Part shown: positions 1 to 6,839 of the stretch, in pieces
Position numbering within the stretch: position 1 is the stretch's first letter
How the letters are laid out: each line of letters starts with the position of its first letter
Virus record (IMG/VR): IMGVR_UViG_3300049736_000651
Coordinates: 1-23,456 of that record
Reading direction: 5' to 3' (one strand)
Source of the DNA: a virus
Length of the DNA: 23,456 bases
The notes under the pieces: generated by a model
Databases searched by the model: none
Seen by the model: only the letters and a program-made list of their open reading frames with translations
Told to the model about the DNA's origin: nothing
Translations under genes and position numbers: made by a program

Positions 1-1
1 A

Positions 2-100
2 TTTACTAGATTTATGGATCAGGAAATAGCTGATTTTATTTATGAAAAAGATAATATAATTTTTAAATTAGGTAACTATAATAAAGATAGTTGGAAATGA
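2..100 (+). CDS. 3' end of an unidentified gene upstream of the polymerase fragment
   Basis: An open frame runs in from the window edge and ends at a TGA at 98-100. Its last residues read FTRFMDQEIADF, then end LGNYNKDSWK. The stop overlaps the ATG of the polymerase fragment (ATGA at 97-100), so the two are probably translated in sequence. The tail lacks the GQ-containing helix that precedes the DTDS motif in T4-type polymerases, so it does not look like the missing piece of gp43. A homing-endonuclease gene or another inserted gene is possible, but 32 residues are too few to tell. I do not recognise it. Confidence 0.55.
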   Translation, partial: FTRFMDQEIADFIYEKDNIIFKLGNYNKDSWK

Positions 101-1032
101 AGCATTTAGAAGAAACACCTTGGTTTATTTGCGATAAAGAAGACACAAATTATTGTGCTTATGTGGATACAGACTCAAATTACTTTAATGCTGAACCAAT
201 ACTTTTACATTTATTTCCTAATTTTGAAAATTTATCTGATGAAGAAAAAGATGGTAACTTAGAAAAAGTAGCTTTAGCTTATCAAGATATAATAACAGAA
301 GATTATAATAGGTTAGCTCGTGAGACCTTCAACGTCACGAATCACAGACTTGAAATGAAAACTGAATGTGTTATTCGTTCAGCTTATTTCAGGGCAACAA
401 GAAGATACGCACAATGGATTACAAAGCAAGAAGGTATAAACAAAGAAGTCTTGGATATCAAAGGTCTAGAGTTTATGAAAGCAAACTTTCCACCTATTTT
501 GGGGGAATTTTTCAACGATATCCTTCAACAAGTTCTAAAGGGTGAGAAAAAGGATAATATAATAAAACAGATTAAGGATTTTAAACATAAAATAATTAGT
601 GGTAAAATACCATTAACTAAATTAGGTAATCCTACTGCTGTAAAAAAATTACAAAAATATTCTGGACATTCAGCTAGAGCTGGAGAATTATTTACTGAAA
701 TATTAAAGGGAGCACCTGCACCTGTTCGTGCAGCTATTCGTTATAATGATTTACTTAAATTATGGAAATTAGATAGAAAATATAATCTTATTACTATGGC
801 TGATAAAGTTAAATGGATCTATCTAAAAGATAACCCATATAAAATAGAGGCACTAGCATTTTTTGATTATGACATGCCAGATAAGATTAAGGAATTTTTA
901 AATGCTTATGCTGATAGACAAAAAGTATTTGAATCTATATTATTAAATAAATTAGAAGGATTTTTTAGTGATTTACAATGGAGTTTAGATTTAAACCCCT
1001 ACATAAATGCATTTGATTCCTTTGAGGTATAA
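97..1032 (+). CDS. 43: Family B DNA polymerase, C-terminal fragment (palm motif C and thumb)
   Basis: This is the C-terminal third of a T4-type replicative DNA polymerase, 311 residues if started at the ATG at 97. The catalytic motif C, YVDTDSNYF, lies at about residues 22-30 and supplies the metal-binding aspartates. The thumb follows, and the protein ends in FDSFEV, which resembles the clamp-binding tail of T4/RB69 gp43 (LFDMFDF). The exonuclease domain and palm motifs A and B are absent. A TTG start at 91 is possible, but an in-frame TAG at 88-90 rules out anything earlier. The ATG at 97 overlaps the stop of the preceding gene. The rest of the polymerase must be encoded upstream, so the gene is split or interrupted. 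Family assignment is firm; how it becomes a working enzyme is not visible here. Confidence 0.9.
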   Translation: MKHLEETPWFICDKEDTNYCAYVDTDSNYFNAEPILLHLFPNFENLSDEEKDGNLEKVALAYQDIITEDYNRLARETFNVTNHRLEMKTECVIRSAYFRATRRYAQWITKQEGINKEVLDIKGLEFMKANFPPILGEFFNDILQQVLKGEKKDNIIKQIKDFKHKIISGKIPLTKLGNPTAVKKLQKYSGHSARAGELFTEILKGAPAPVRAAIRYNDLLKLWKLDRKYNLITMADKVKWIYLKDNPYKIEALAFFDYDMPDKIKEFLNAYADRQKVFESILLNKLEGFFSDLQWSLDLNPYINAFDSFEV

Positions 1033-1051
1033 AGAAACTTACGTATATTGA
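1021..1051 (+). promoter_or_regulatory. Promoter A, before the clamp gene
   Basis: TTTG at 1021-1024, 19 bases, then TATATTGA at 1044-1051, preceded by CG. If the second box is centred at -7, transcription would begin at about 1055, right at the gp45 ATG (1056). The -33 box lies inside the last codons of the polymerase fragment. Confidence 0.6.
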
Positions 1052-1055
1052 CGAT

Positions 1056-1778
1056 ATGATAAACAAAAACACACTACAATCTTTTATTGCAAAATATTAC
1101 ATTAATGGATTAAATAATCAGGTTAAATGGAGAATCAAGGATAATACATTAACTGTTTATGCTGGTGAATCAGGTAGGGTATGTAAAGTAGTTTTAGATA
1201 ATTTTGAATTTGAGGATTGTGAAGTAGGAGTATTCGATACAAATAAATTAATAAAACTTTTAGCTATTACAAATGGTGATTTATTATTATCATCTGAAAA
1301 ACAAGGTGAATTACATACCAAATTAAACATATCAGATACTAATTTTGAACTAGCTTACGCTTTAGCTGATACACTTATCATGGGAAAAACACCTTGGTAT
1401 AGTGATCCAGATGAAGGTTTTGAAATTGAATTAGACTTAGAAAGAGAAGAAGTAGATAATTTAATTAAAGCTAAAAATGCTTTAAATGATGTAGACAATA
1501 TGTTAATTCAATCAACTAAAGATTTAGATGGAAATTTAGTTTGCCAATTTTTATTTGGTGATAATACAGGATTTTCAAATAAAATAGAGTACCAATTACA
1601 AGGAATTATAAAAGATAGTGATGTAAAATTACCATTTAATTCTGATATATTTAAAGATATTTTAAATGCAAATAAAGATATAGATAATTGTTCTATTAAA
1701 ATCTCTAAACAAGGGATGATGAAAATTGCATTTGAAGGAGATATAAACAGTATTTATTATATAGCACGAAACGAATAA
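1056..1778 (+). CDS. 45: Sliding clamp (DNA polymerase processivity factor)
   Basis: T4 gp45-type clamp of 240 residues, close to the 228 of T4 gp45. It would form a ring around DNA that tethers the polymerase and, in T4, also activates late transcription. The evidence is overall pattern: an N-terminal start MINKNTLQSFIAKY, the 'V.DTNKLIKLLAITNGD' stretch at about 59-75 that matches the gp45 'YDLNGFLGILSLVNDDA' region, and a closing 'KIAFEGDINSIYYIARNE' like T4's 'AKFEGEHANYVVAL'. It follows the polymerase fragment after 23 bases that hold promoter A. The clamp-loader genes gp44 and gp62 lie 4-6 kb downstream, a looser arrangement than in T4. The ATG falls almost on the predicted transcription start, so the message may be leaderless. 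Confidence 0.85.
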   Translation: MINKNTLQSFIAKYYINGLNNQVKWRIKDNTLTVYAGESGRVCKVVLDNFEFEDCEVGVFDTNKLIKLLAITNGDLLLSSEKQGELHTKLNISDTNFELAYALADTLIMGKTPWYSDPDEGFEIELDLEREEVDNLIKAKNALNDVDNMLIQSTKDLDGNLVCQFLFGDNTGFSNKIEYQLQGIIKDSDVKLPFNSDIFKDILNANKDIDNCSIKISKQGMMKIAFEGDINSIYYIARNE

Positions 1779-1788
1779 ATTAAAAACT

Positions 1789-2469
1789 ATGAGTAAAATT
1801 AAAAGAGTAGATTCTGCACCAGATAGCCAGTGGGGTCAAATTTATACTAATGAATTTAAACCTAATCCTGAACCAAAACCTAGAATGTGGATTGTAGACA
1901 ATTTCTATGAAGATCCAGATGCTATTAGGGAATTTGCCTTAAAACAATATTACTTTGATGACCCAGGTTATTTAGGTATGAGAACCAGAAAACAATATTT
2001 ATTTGATGGGGTTAAAGAAAGATTTGAACAGATTATTGGCTCAAAAATTGTTGGTAGAGAAATGTGGGAAGATTATGGTATGAATGGAAGATTCCAATCT
2101 GCTAGCTCAGGTACTTCTTTAGTTTACCATTGTGACCAACAAATGTGGGCAGGAATGATTTATTTAACTCCAAATGCTCCTGTTGCTTCAGGTACAAGAT
2201 TGATGCAACATAAAGAAACTAAAATAAGACACAGTCAAGAACCAGTAAATGGTAAAAATATTGATCATGCTTTTAATCAACATACATTTGTTGATCCTCA
2301 TCCTTATGAAGATGTTGATGTTGCAGGAAATGTTTACAATAGATTAGTTATTTTTGATGCTAAATGTATTCATGCAGCTCAGGATTATTTTGGGTGGGAT
2401 ATTGAGTCTGGTAGATTATGGCATATGTTTTTCTTTGATACAGAATTATTGCCAGGTCAAATAAAATAA
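1789..2469 (+). CDS. 2-oxoglutarate/Fe(II) oxygenase-like protein (DUF6445-like), copy 1
   Basis: A 226-residue protein with the layout of an Fe(II)/2-oxoglutarate dioxygenase. A likely iron triad is H114-x-D116 (VYHCDQ) with H195 (CIHAAQDYFG), and R209 is placed to bind 2-oxoglutarate. It resembles the DUF6445 type common in marine phages (WIVDNFYEDPDAIREFAL at 34-51, YLTPNAPVASGT at 125-136). A related protein is encoded at 22225-22788. Both share the YLTP.AP..SGT, VGN/AGNVYNR and H-A/S-A-.-.-Y-F-G blocks. The substrate is unknown; a glycan, a protein side chain or a nucleobase are all possible. It begins 10 bases after gp45 without a Shine-Dalgarno site and probably shares its transcript. 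Confidence 0.7.
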   Translation: MSKIKRVDSAPDSQWGQIYTNEFKPNPEPKPRMWIVDNFYEDPDAIREFALKQYYFDDPGYLGMRTRKQYLFDGVKERFEQIIGSKIVGREMWEDYGMNGRFQSASSGTSLVYHCDQQMWAGMIYLTPNAPVASGTRLMQHKETKIRHSQEPVNGKNIDHAFNQHTFVDPHPYEDVDVAGNVYNRLVIFDAKCIHAAQDYFGWDIESGRLWHMFFFDTELLPGQIK

Positions 2470-2501
2470 TTTGGAGAAGTGAATTTTCCTTATTATATTG
2501 A
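2470..2501 (+). promoter_or_regulatory. Promoter B, before hsp20
   Basis: TTTG at 2470-2473 starts directly after the oxygenase stop codon. Twenty bases later is TATATTGA (2494-2501). A start near 2504 would give the hsp20 message a leader of about 85 bases, holding a UUCG hairpin. The downstream bases ATATGTATAAT also occur after promoter F (8826-8836). Confidence 0.55.
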
Positions 2502-2558
2502 TATGTATAATAAACAAAACATTGTAGCTAGGGCACAAGTTGTGTTTTTAAATTAACC

Positions 2559-2573
2559 GGGAGCTTCGGCCCC
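2559..2573 (+). terminator. UUCG-capped hairpin in the hsp20 leader
   Basis: GGAGC-TTCG-GCCCC forms a short GC-rich stem closed by the stable C(UUCG)G tetraloop, with one A-C mismatch. It stands out in very AT-rich surroundings. T4-like phages use C(UUCG)G hairpins between genes as terminators or RNA-stabilising ends. No T-run follows it (CATAAAATAAAATG does), so a leader element that protects or controls the hsp20 message is as likely as a terminator. Confidence 0.45.
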
Positions 2574-2588
2574 ATAAAATAAAATGAT

Positions 2589-3011
2589 ATGAGTACATTA
2601 GAAATCTTTGAAAGGCATATAAGTCCTTTCGACATCCTTTTTAGGAATCACTTTAAATCTGACAGCACATTTCAACCTGTTGGAAATTTCAAACAACCAC
2701 ATCCCGTTAATATTTTTTTCAATGATGCAGGACTTCATTTTGAAGTAGCTTGTACGGGTCTTACTAAAAAAGACATTGTAGTAGATATTGAAGGGGATAT
2801 TTTAAAAATTAGTTATACTAAACTAGAAGATGAGAAATTCCATGATGGAATGATTCATAATGGTTTATCTAAAAAATCATTTGATTTAAGATACAAAATA
2901 GCACCTAAATTTGATTTAAGTGGTATTGATGCTATTTTAGAAAATGGTCTATTAGATATTTTTATACCTTTAGCTGATGAAGCTAAACCAAAATCTATTA
3001 AGATTAAATAA
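2589..3011 (+). CDS. hsp20: Small heat-shock protein, Hsp20/alpha-crystallin family
   Basis: A 140-residue small heat-shock protein, an ATP-independent holdase that keeps unfolding proteins soluble. The alpha-crystallin domain covers about residues 38-128. It includes FFNDAGLHFEVACTGLTKKD, the strand KISYTK, and the family's L-E-N-G-L-L-D-I signature at 117-124. The C-terminal IKIK (137-140) is the I-x-I motif that links subunits in the oligomer. Hsp20 genes are frequent in marine T4-like phages. Here it sits just before groES and groEL, making a folding cluster. Start ATG at 2589: the preceding ATG at 2584 is out of frame. No Shine-Dalgarno is visible; the leader contains a UUCG hairpin. Confidence 0.88.
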   Translation: MSTLEIFERHISPFDILFRNHFKSDSTFQPVGNFKQPHPVNIFFNDAGLHFEVACTGLTKKDIVVDIEGDILKISYTKLEDEKFHDGMIHNGLSKKSFDLRYKIAPKFDLSGIDAILENGLLDIFIPLADEAKPKSIKIK

Positions 3012-3021
3012 AAGTTTTACT

Positions 3022-3051
3022 GAAAAAACGTGTCCTAGCAAATGTTTTTTC
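3022..3051. promoter_or_regulatory. Inverted repeat filling the spacer of promoter C
   Basis: GAAAAAAC (3022-3029) and GTTTTTTC (3044-3051) are perfect reverse complements. The pairing continues two more steps inward (one G-T), leaving a loop of about 10 bases. The left arm touches the -33 box and the right arm abuts the -7 box of promoter C. It could be an operator for a repressor, or in RNA a weak T-rich terminator for the hsp20 transcript. Confidence 0.5.
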
Positions 3052-3060
3052 GTATATTGA
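3029..3060 (+). promoter_or_regulatory. Promoter C, before the groES-groEL operon
   Basis: CGTG at 3029-3032, 20 bases, TATATTGA at 3053-3060, with TTTTTTCG directly before the second box. The predicted start (about 3064) coincides with the ATG at 3065. The -33 box keeps only the TG of the TTTG consensus. Confidence 0.55.
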
Positions 3061-3064
3061 CGTT

Positions 3065-3370
3065 ATGAAAAAAAGCAAACAACTTACAATTATAGAAGAT
3101 CCTAAATTGGATCCTTACTTTATAACAAAGGATGACCATTGTTATACTGTACAAGAACGTATTAAACCTAATGCTGACCATTTTAGAACAAAAGGTAAAG
3201 GAAAGGAATATAGTAAACCCCAAACTTACCATCCCAATTTGGGAAGTGCATTAGAATCTATTTCAAAAATGCAATTGCATACGAAAGAAAATTATACATC
3301 TATTGATGATGTTATAGAAAATTATAAAAAAATCGAATCAAATATTAAACAATACATTACACAATTATGA
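3065..3370 (+). CDS. Unknown 101-residue protein leading the chaperonin operon
   Basis: I do not recognise this protein. It is 101 residues long, soluble, rich in lysine, and has no signal peptide or membrane segment. Visible blocks are an N-terminal 'DPYFITKDDHCYTVQE' at about 16-31 and 'YHPNLGSALESISKMQL' at about 55-71. A charged, probably helical tail (IDDVIENYKKIESNIKQY) follows. It is the first gene after promoter C, with an almost leaderless ATG. Its TGA overlaps the groES start (ATGA at 3367-3370), which argues for translational coupling with the chaperonin genes. A role with the chaperonin is conceivable but nothing in the sequence shows one. Confidence 0.7.
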   Translation: MKKSKQLTIIEDPKLDPYFITKDDHCYTVQERIKPNADHFRTKGKGKEYSKPQTYHPNLGSALESISKMQLHTKENYTSIDDVIENYKKIESNIKQYITQL

Positions 3371-3723
3371 ACTTAGAAGCACTATTTGACGCAGTTATTG
3401 TTAAACCTATTGAAAATGAGGAAGTTACTTATGGGGGTATTATTGTACCAGACATGGGTAAAGAATTAAATGAAGTAGGTGAAGTTATAGCTGTAGGTCC
3501 TGGAAAGCATACACATTCAGGAGAATTTTTACAAACAATTATTAAGGTGGGAGATAGAATTGTCTTACCAACTATGGGATTCACTAAACTACAATTTGAT
3601 GGTGAAGAATATTATGTTGGTCCTGAGAATCAAATCTTAGCCAAAGTAACTGTACCAGTAGAAGATGTACTGGCGGAAACAGAAGTAAGTGAAATTGATA
3701 AAGAACATTTAACAGATATATAA
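3367..3723 (+). CDS. groES: GroES-type co-chaperonin
   Basis: A 118-residue co-chaperonin that would form the heptameric lid of the GroEL cage. The core covers residues 4-94: LFDAVIVKPI at the start, a mobile loop with GGIIVPD at 23-29, the GEVIAVGPG turn at 38-46, and VGDRIVLP at 61-68. The hydrophobic IIV of the mobile loop is what contacts the GroEL apical domain in the E. coli pair. It is about 20 residues longer than bacterial GroES (97) because of an acidic tail after residue 94. T4's own co-chaperonin gp31 is much more diverged; this one still looks like cellular GroES. It starts inside the stop of the upstream gene, and groEL follows 2 bases after its stop. Confidence 0.92.
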   Translation: MNLEALFDAVIVKPIENEEVTYGGIIVPDMGKELNEVGEVIAVGPGKHTHSGEFLQTIIKVGDRIVLPTMGFTKLQFDGEEYYVGPENQILAKVTVPVEDVLAETEVSEIDKEHLTDI

Positions 3724-3725
3724 AA

Positions 3726-5372
3726 ATGATTATGAAAAAAGTAGAATTTGGCAAACAAGCCAGAAAAAATTTAATTAAAGGTATAGATATTTTAGCTGAT
3801 GCTGTAGTTTCAACTTTAGGACCTAACGGAAGAAATGTTGTTATAGGTAAGGGTATTATTGACCCACCTCAAAGTACTAAAGATGGTGTTACAGTTGCTA
3901 GAAATATTGTATTAAAAGAAACTAATCAAGAACTTGGAGTTCAATTAGTTAAGTATGCTGCAATTAAAACAGCAGATAAGGCTGGTGATGGTACAACTAC
4001 ATCAACATTATTGGCTAGAGAAATCATTAAAAATGGTTTAACAGCTCTAGATAATAAAGAAAATGCAGTTCAAATCAAAAGAGATATTGACCAATCAGTA
4101 AAAGAAGTTGTTTCACAATTGAAAAAATTATCTGAGGATATAGGTGAAGAAAATCAATTAGAACAAATTGCTACAGTTTCAGCTAATAATGATAATGAAG
4201 TAGGAAAATTAATTGCTACTGCAGTAGATAAAGTTGGTCAACAAGGTGTAGTTCATATTGAATCATCTAGAACAGCAGATAATTATATTGAAACTGTGGA
4301 AGGAATGCAATTTGCTAGAGGTTATAAATCTCCATATTTTGTTACTAACAACAATGATATGACTTCAGTACTTGAAAATCCTGCTATTCTTATTGTTGAT
4401 GGTAGATTATCTTCAGTTAAAGAATTACTTCCAATTTTAGAAGCAGTAGGTGCTCAAGGTAAATCTTTATTAATAATTGCTGAAGATATAGATAATGAAG
4501 CATTAGCTACTCTTATAGTTAATAAAATGAGAGGTACATTAAGTGTTTGTGCTGTTAAAGCTCCCGATTTTGGAGATAGAAGAAAACTTATCTTAGAAGA
4601 TATAGCTATTACTACAGGTGGTACTGTATTTAGTAAAGATAAAGGAATGAAGTTAGACAAATTTAGTTGGGATTGGTTTGGTGAAGCTAGAATAGTAACT
4701 GTAGAAAAAGAACAAACTACTATAGTTGATGGTAAAGGTGAAGTTGAAAAAATTGAATCAAGAATTGAAGAAATTAAAGTTCAACTTGATAAATCAAAAA
4801 CACCTTATGAAACTGAACAGTTACAAAATAGATTAGCTAAATTTGTAGGTGGTGTCGCTATTATTCATGTAGGTGGATTTACAGAAACTGAAATGAATGA
4901 AAGAAAAGATAGAGTTGATGATGCATTACATGCTACAAAAGCTGCAATTGAAGAAGGAATACTCCCAGGTGGTGGTGTTGCTTTACTTTATGCTAGAGAA
5001 GCTATTAAAAATAAAGAAAGTATTGGAGCTGAGATTGTATATAAAGCATGTGGTAAACCATTTGAACAAATATTACTTAATGCTGGTTATGATTCAACTG
5101 AAGCACAATTACTAGGTAAATATAAACTAGTAGATTCAGGTAATGATCATTGGGCAGGAATTCACATTGATGAAGGAAAAGTAATAGATTATAAGGAAGC
5201 AGGAATTATTGATCCAACTAAAGTTACTAGATTAGCATTACAAAATGCAGCTTCAGTAGCAGGTACAGTTTTATTAACAGAATGTACTATTATTGAAGAT
5301 AAAGATAGTGATGAGTTTAAAGATAGAGGTTATGAAAATAATGGAGTACCTCAATCAGGACTTGGAATTTAA
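3726..5372 (+). CDS. groEL: GroEL-type chaperonin, full length
   Basis: A complete 548-residue group I chaperonin, the same length as E. coli GroEL, which folds proteins in an ATP-driven double-ring cage. ATP-site residues are present: TKDGVTVA at 51-58 (D53), the GDGTTT loop at 87-92 (D88), and the hydrolytic aspartate at 399 in VDDALHAT. The signature AAIEEGILPGGG is at 406-417. Apical hydrophobic residues that bind substrate and GroES are kept (ELLPILEA at 233-240, ALATLIVNK at 259-267). The usual C-terminal GGM repeats are missing; the protein ends NNGVPQSGLGI. Start is ATG at 3726 or 3732 (MIMKK). It follows groES by 2 bases. A full GroEL in a phage is uncommon; the gene is intact and has the same base composition as its neighbours. 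Confidence 0.95.
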   Translation: MIMKKVEFGKQARKNLIKGIDILADAVVSTLGPNGRNVVIGKGIIDPPQSTKDGVTVARNIVLKETNQELGVQLVKYAAIKTADKAGDGTTTSTLLAREIIKNGLTALDNKENAVQIKRDIDQSVKEVVSQLKKLSEDIGEENQLEQIATVSANNDNEVGKLIATAVDKVGQQGVVHIESSRTADNYIETVEGMQFARGYKSPYFVTNNNDMTSVLENPAILIVDGRLSSVKELLPILEAVGAQGKSLLIIAEDIDNEALATLIVNKMRGTLSVCAVKAPDFGDRRKLILEDIAITTGGTVFSKDKGMKLDKFSWDWFGEARIVTVEKEQTTIVDGKGEVEKIESRIEEIKVQLDKSKTPYETEQLQNRLAKFVGGVAIIHVGGFTETEMNERKDRVDDALHATKAAIEEGILPGGGVALLYAREAIKNKESIGAEIVYKACGKPFEQILLNAGYDSTEAQLLGKYKLVDSGNDHWAGIHIDEGKVIDYKEAGIIDPTKVTRLALQNAASVAGTVLLTECTIIEDKDSDEFKDRGYENNGVPQSGLGI

Positions 5373-5392
5373 TAAATAATTTCGTATATTAT
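5361..5392 (+). promoter_or_regulatory. Promoter D, before the gp44 operon
   Basis: CTTG at 5361-5364, inside the last codons of groEL, then 20 bases and TATATTAT at 5385-5392, preceded by TTCG. The predicted start falls at about 5396, one base before the ATG at 5397. Confidence 0.55.
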
Positions 5393-5396
5393 AGTT

Positions 5397-5663
5397 ATGT
5401 CAAAAAAGAAGGTTATAGAAGAGAATATTTTAATTGCTCGCAGGGTACCACCAGGTGATAAGTGGAGACTTATTGCAAATGAACCTGATGGTCCTATCCA
5501 TAAAACGCTTACTGATGCCTTAGAAGCTTATATGGTGAAAACTGGCTTTAAAGGGGAGTATAGGTTAGCTCCCCTAAAAAGTGAGTTATATGCTATTTCT
5601 ACAACTGAAGAAGAAGTAAAACCTGAACCAATTAAACAATATTCAATTTATGGAGAATACTAA
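5397..5663 (+). CDS. Unknown 88-residue protein leading the clamp-loader operon
   Basis: Not recognised. It is a small soluble protein of 88 residues with no membrane segment. Residues 7-62 look like a compact alpha/beta domain (ILIARRVPPGDKWRLIA, then LTDALEAYMVKTGF), and the acidic and proline-containing tail 'TTEEEVKPEPIKQY' is probably flexible. It is the first gene after promoter D, with a near-leaderless start. Its end overlaps the gp44 start by 14 bases, so it is probably translated together with the clamp loader. Confidence 0.7.
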   Translation: MSKKKVIEENILIARRVPPGDKWRLIANEPDGPIHKTLTDALEAYMVKTGFKGEYRLAPLKSELYAISTTEEEVKPEPIKQYSIYGEY

Positions 5664-6564
5664 TCATAGTTTACTAGTAGAAAAATACAGACCAGTAAAA
5701 TTAAAAGATTATGTTGGTAATGAGAATTTAAAATCTTCCATTGCATCTCAATTATATAATAATGATATCCAAAATTTTATATTTTATGGACCTGCTGGTA
5801 CAGGTAAAACTACATTAGCTAAATTAATAGTTAATAATTTAGACTGTGACCATGTTTATATAAATGCTTCAGATGAAAGAGGTATTGAAACTATTAGAGA
5901 TAAAGTATCTAGCTTTGCTTCCGTAGCATCATTTAAACCACTTAAAGTAGTTATATTAGATGAAGCAGATTTTCTTACTATACAAGCCCAAGCATCATTA
6001 CGTAATATAATAGAAACATTCTCCAGAACTACTAGATTCATTTTAACTTGTAATTATGTGGAACGAATAATAGATCCACTACAATCAAGATGTCAAGTAT
6101 TAAAAGTAGTTCCACCAAGCAAAAAACAAGTTGCTTACCATTTATCTTGGATTATGGATCTAGAAAAAATTGCATTTGATATGGACAGTTTAGGATCCAT
6201 AGTATTACAATTTTATCCCGATTTAAGAAAATGTATTAATACAATTCAAGCTAATACAGTTAATGGTGAACTTAAATTAGATAAATCAGTTTTATTTTCA
6301 TCTAATTATATAGATGGAATTATAGATGAATTAAAGAAATCTAAACCAAATTTTAAAAATATTAGACAAATAGTTGCTAACGCTAATACAGATGATTATG
6401 AAGATCTATTTAGAACTTTATATGATAAAGCAAGTGATTATATGCCTGGTAAAGAAGGTACAGTAGCTATTTTAGTTAATGACCATCAATACAAAGCTAA
6501 TTTCCGAATTGATAAGGAAATTAATATAATGAGTTTAATTAATAATTTAATAAATAATAAATAA
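5650..6564 (+). CDS. 44: Clamp loader ATPase subunit (gp44)
   Basis: A 304-residue AAA+ ATPase, matching T4 gp44 (319). Four copies with one gp62 would open the gp45 ring and place it on primer-template DNA. It has an N-terminal EKYRP box at 11-15, Walker A GPAGTGKTT at 47-55, Walker B VILDEAD at 101-107, sensor 1 TCN at 133-135, and the SRC arginine-finger motif at 146-148. The C-terminal collar domain covers about 200-304. The ATG at 5650 is chosen because it gives the family's N-terminus; it overlaps the previous gene. The gp62 subunit follows after one small gene. Confidence 0.93.
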   Translation: MENTNHSLLVEKYRPVKLKDYVGNENLKSSIASQLYNNDIQNFIFYGPAGTGKTTLAKLIVNNLDCDHVYINASDERGIETIRDKVSSFASVASFKPLKVVILDEADFLTIQAQASLRNIIETFSRTTRFILTCNYVERIIDPLQSRCQVLKVVPPSKKQVAYHLSWIMDLEKIAFDMDSLGSIVLQFYPDLRKCINTIQANTVNGELKLDKSVLFSSNYIDGIIDELKKSKPNFKNIRQIVANANTDDYEDLFRTLYDKASDYMPGKEGTVAILVNDHQYKANFRIDKEINIMSLINNLINNK

Positions 6565-6565
6565 T

Positions 6566-6838
6566 ATGAGAGGAAGTGCAGGTGGTGCTACACCACAACA
6601 ACCACAAGTAAATGTTGATTTAACATCAACTAAACCAGTTAAAAATTCTAAAGGTACAGACATTTGGAAGTCAAGAGTTATCCTTAGAAAAATTTCAAAA
6701 TACGTTGCAGGTACTGAAAGCGATGCTATCATGCCTATTCCAGTTTTTGTTGATCCTTATACTGATAAGATATTAGCAGATGGATTACCAATGGAGTTAA
6801 GAGAAGAATTAGCTGATTCAAGTATTTTATCTGAGTAG
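6566..6838 (+). CDS. Unknown 90-residue protein between gp44 and gp62
   Basis: Not recognised. The first 25 residues are Gly/Gln/Pro/Thr rich (RGSAGGATPQQPQVNVDLTS) and probably disordered. The rest looks folded: GTDIWKSRVILRKISKYVAG, then 'MPIPVFVDPYTDKILADGLP', then an acidic helix. The 'FVDP-T-KILADGLP' wording suggests a conserved phage family but I cannot name it. It starts one base after the gp44 stop and ends one base before gp62, so it lies firmly inside the clamp-loader operon. There is no signal peptide or membrane segment. Confidence 0.7.
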   Translation: MRGSAGGATPQQPQVNVDLTSTKPVKNSKGTDIWKSRVILRKISKYVAGTESDAIMPIPVFVDPYTDKILADGLPMELREELADSSILSE

Positions 6839-6839
6839 A

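Noticed and set aside
91-180. C-terminal end of an intein joined to the polymerase fragment
   Set aside because: Inteins end in HN followed by C, S or T; no such junction occurs before YVDTDS, and a stop at 88-90 closes the frame.
3726-5372. GroEL as a sign that the window is a bacterial chromosome
   Set aside because: It is flanked within a few kb on both sides by T4-type clamp and clamp-loader genes in the same operon style and base composition.
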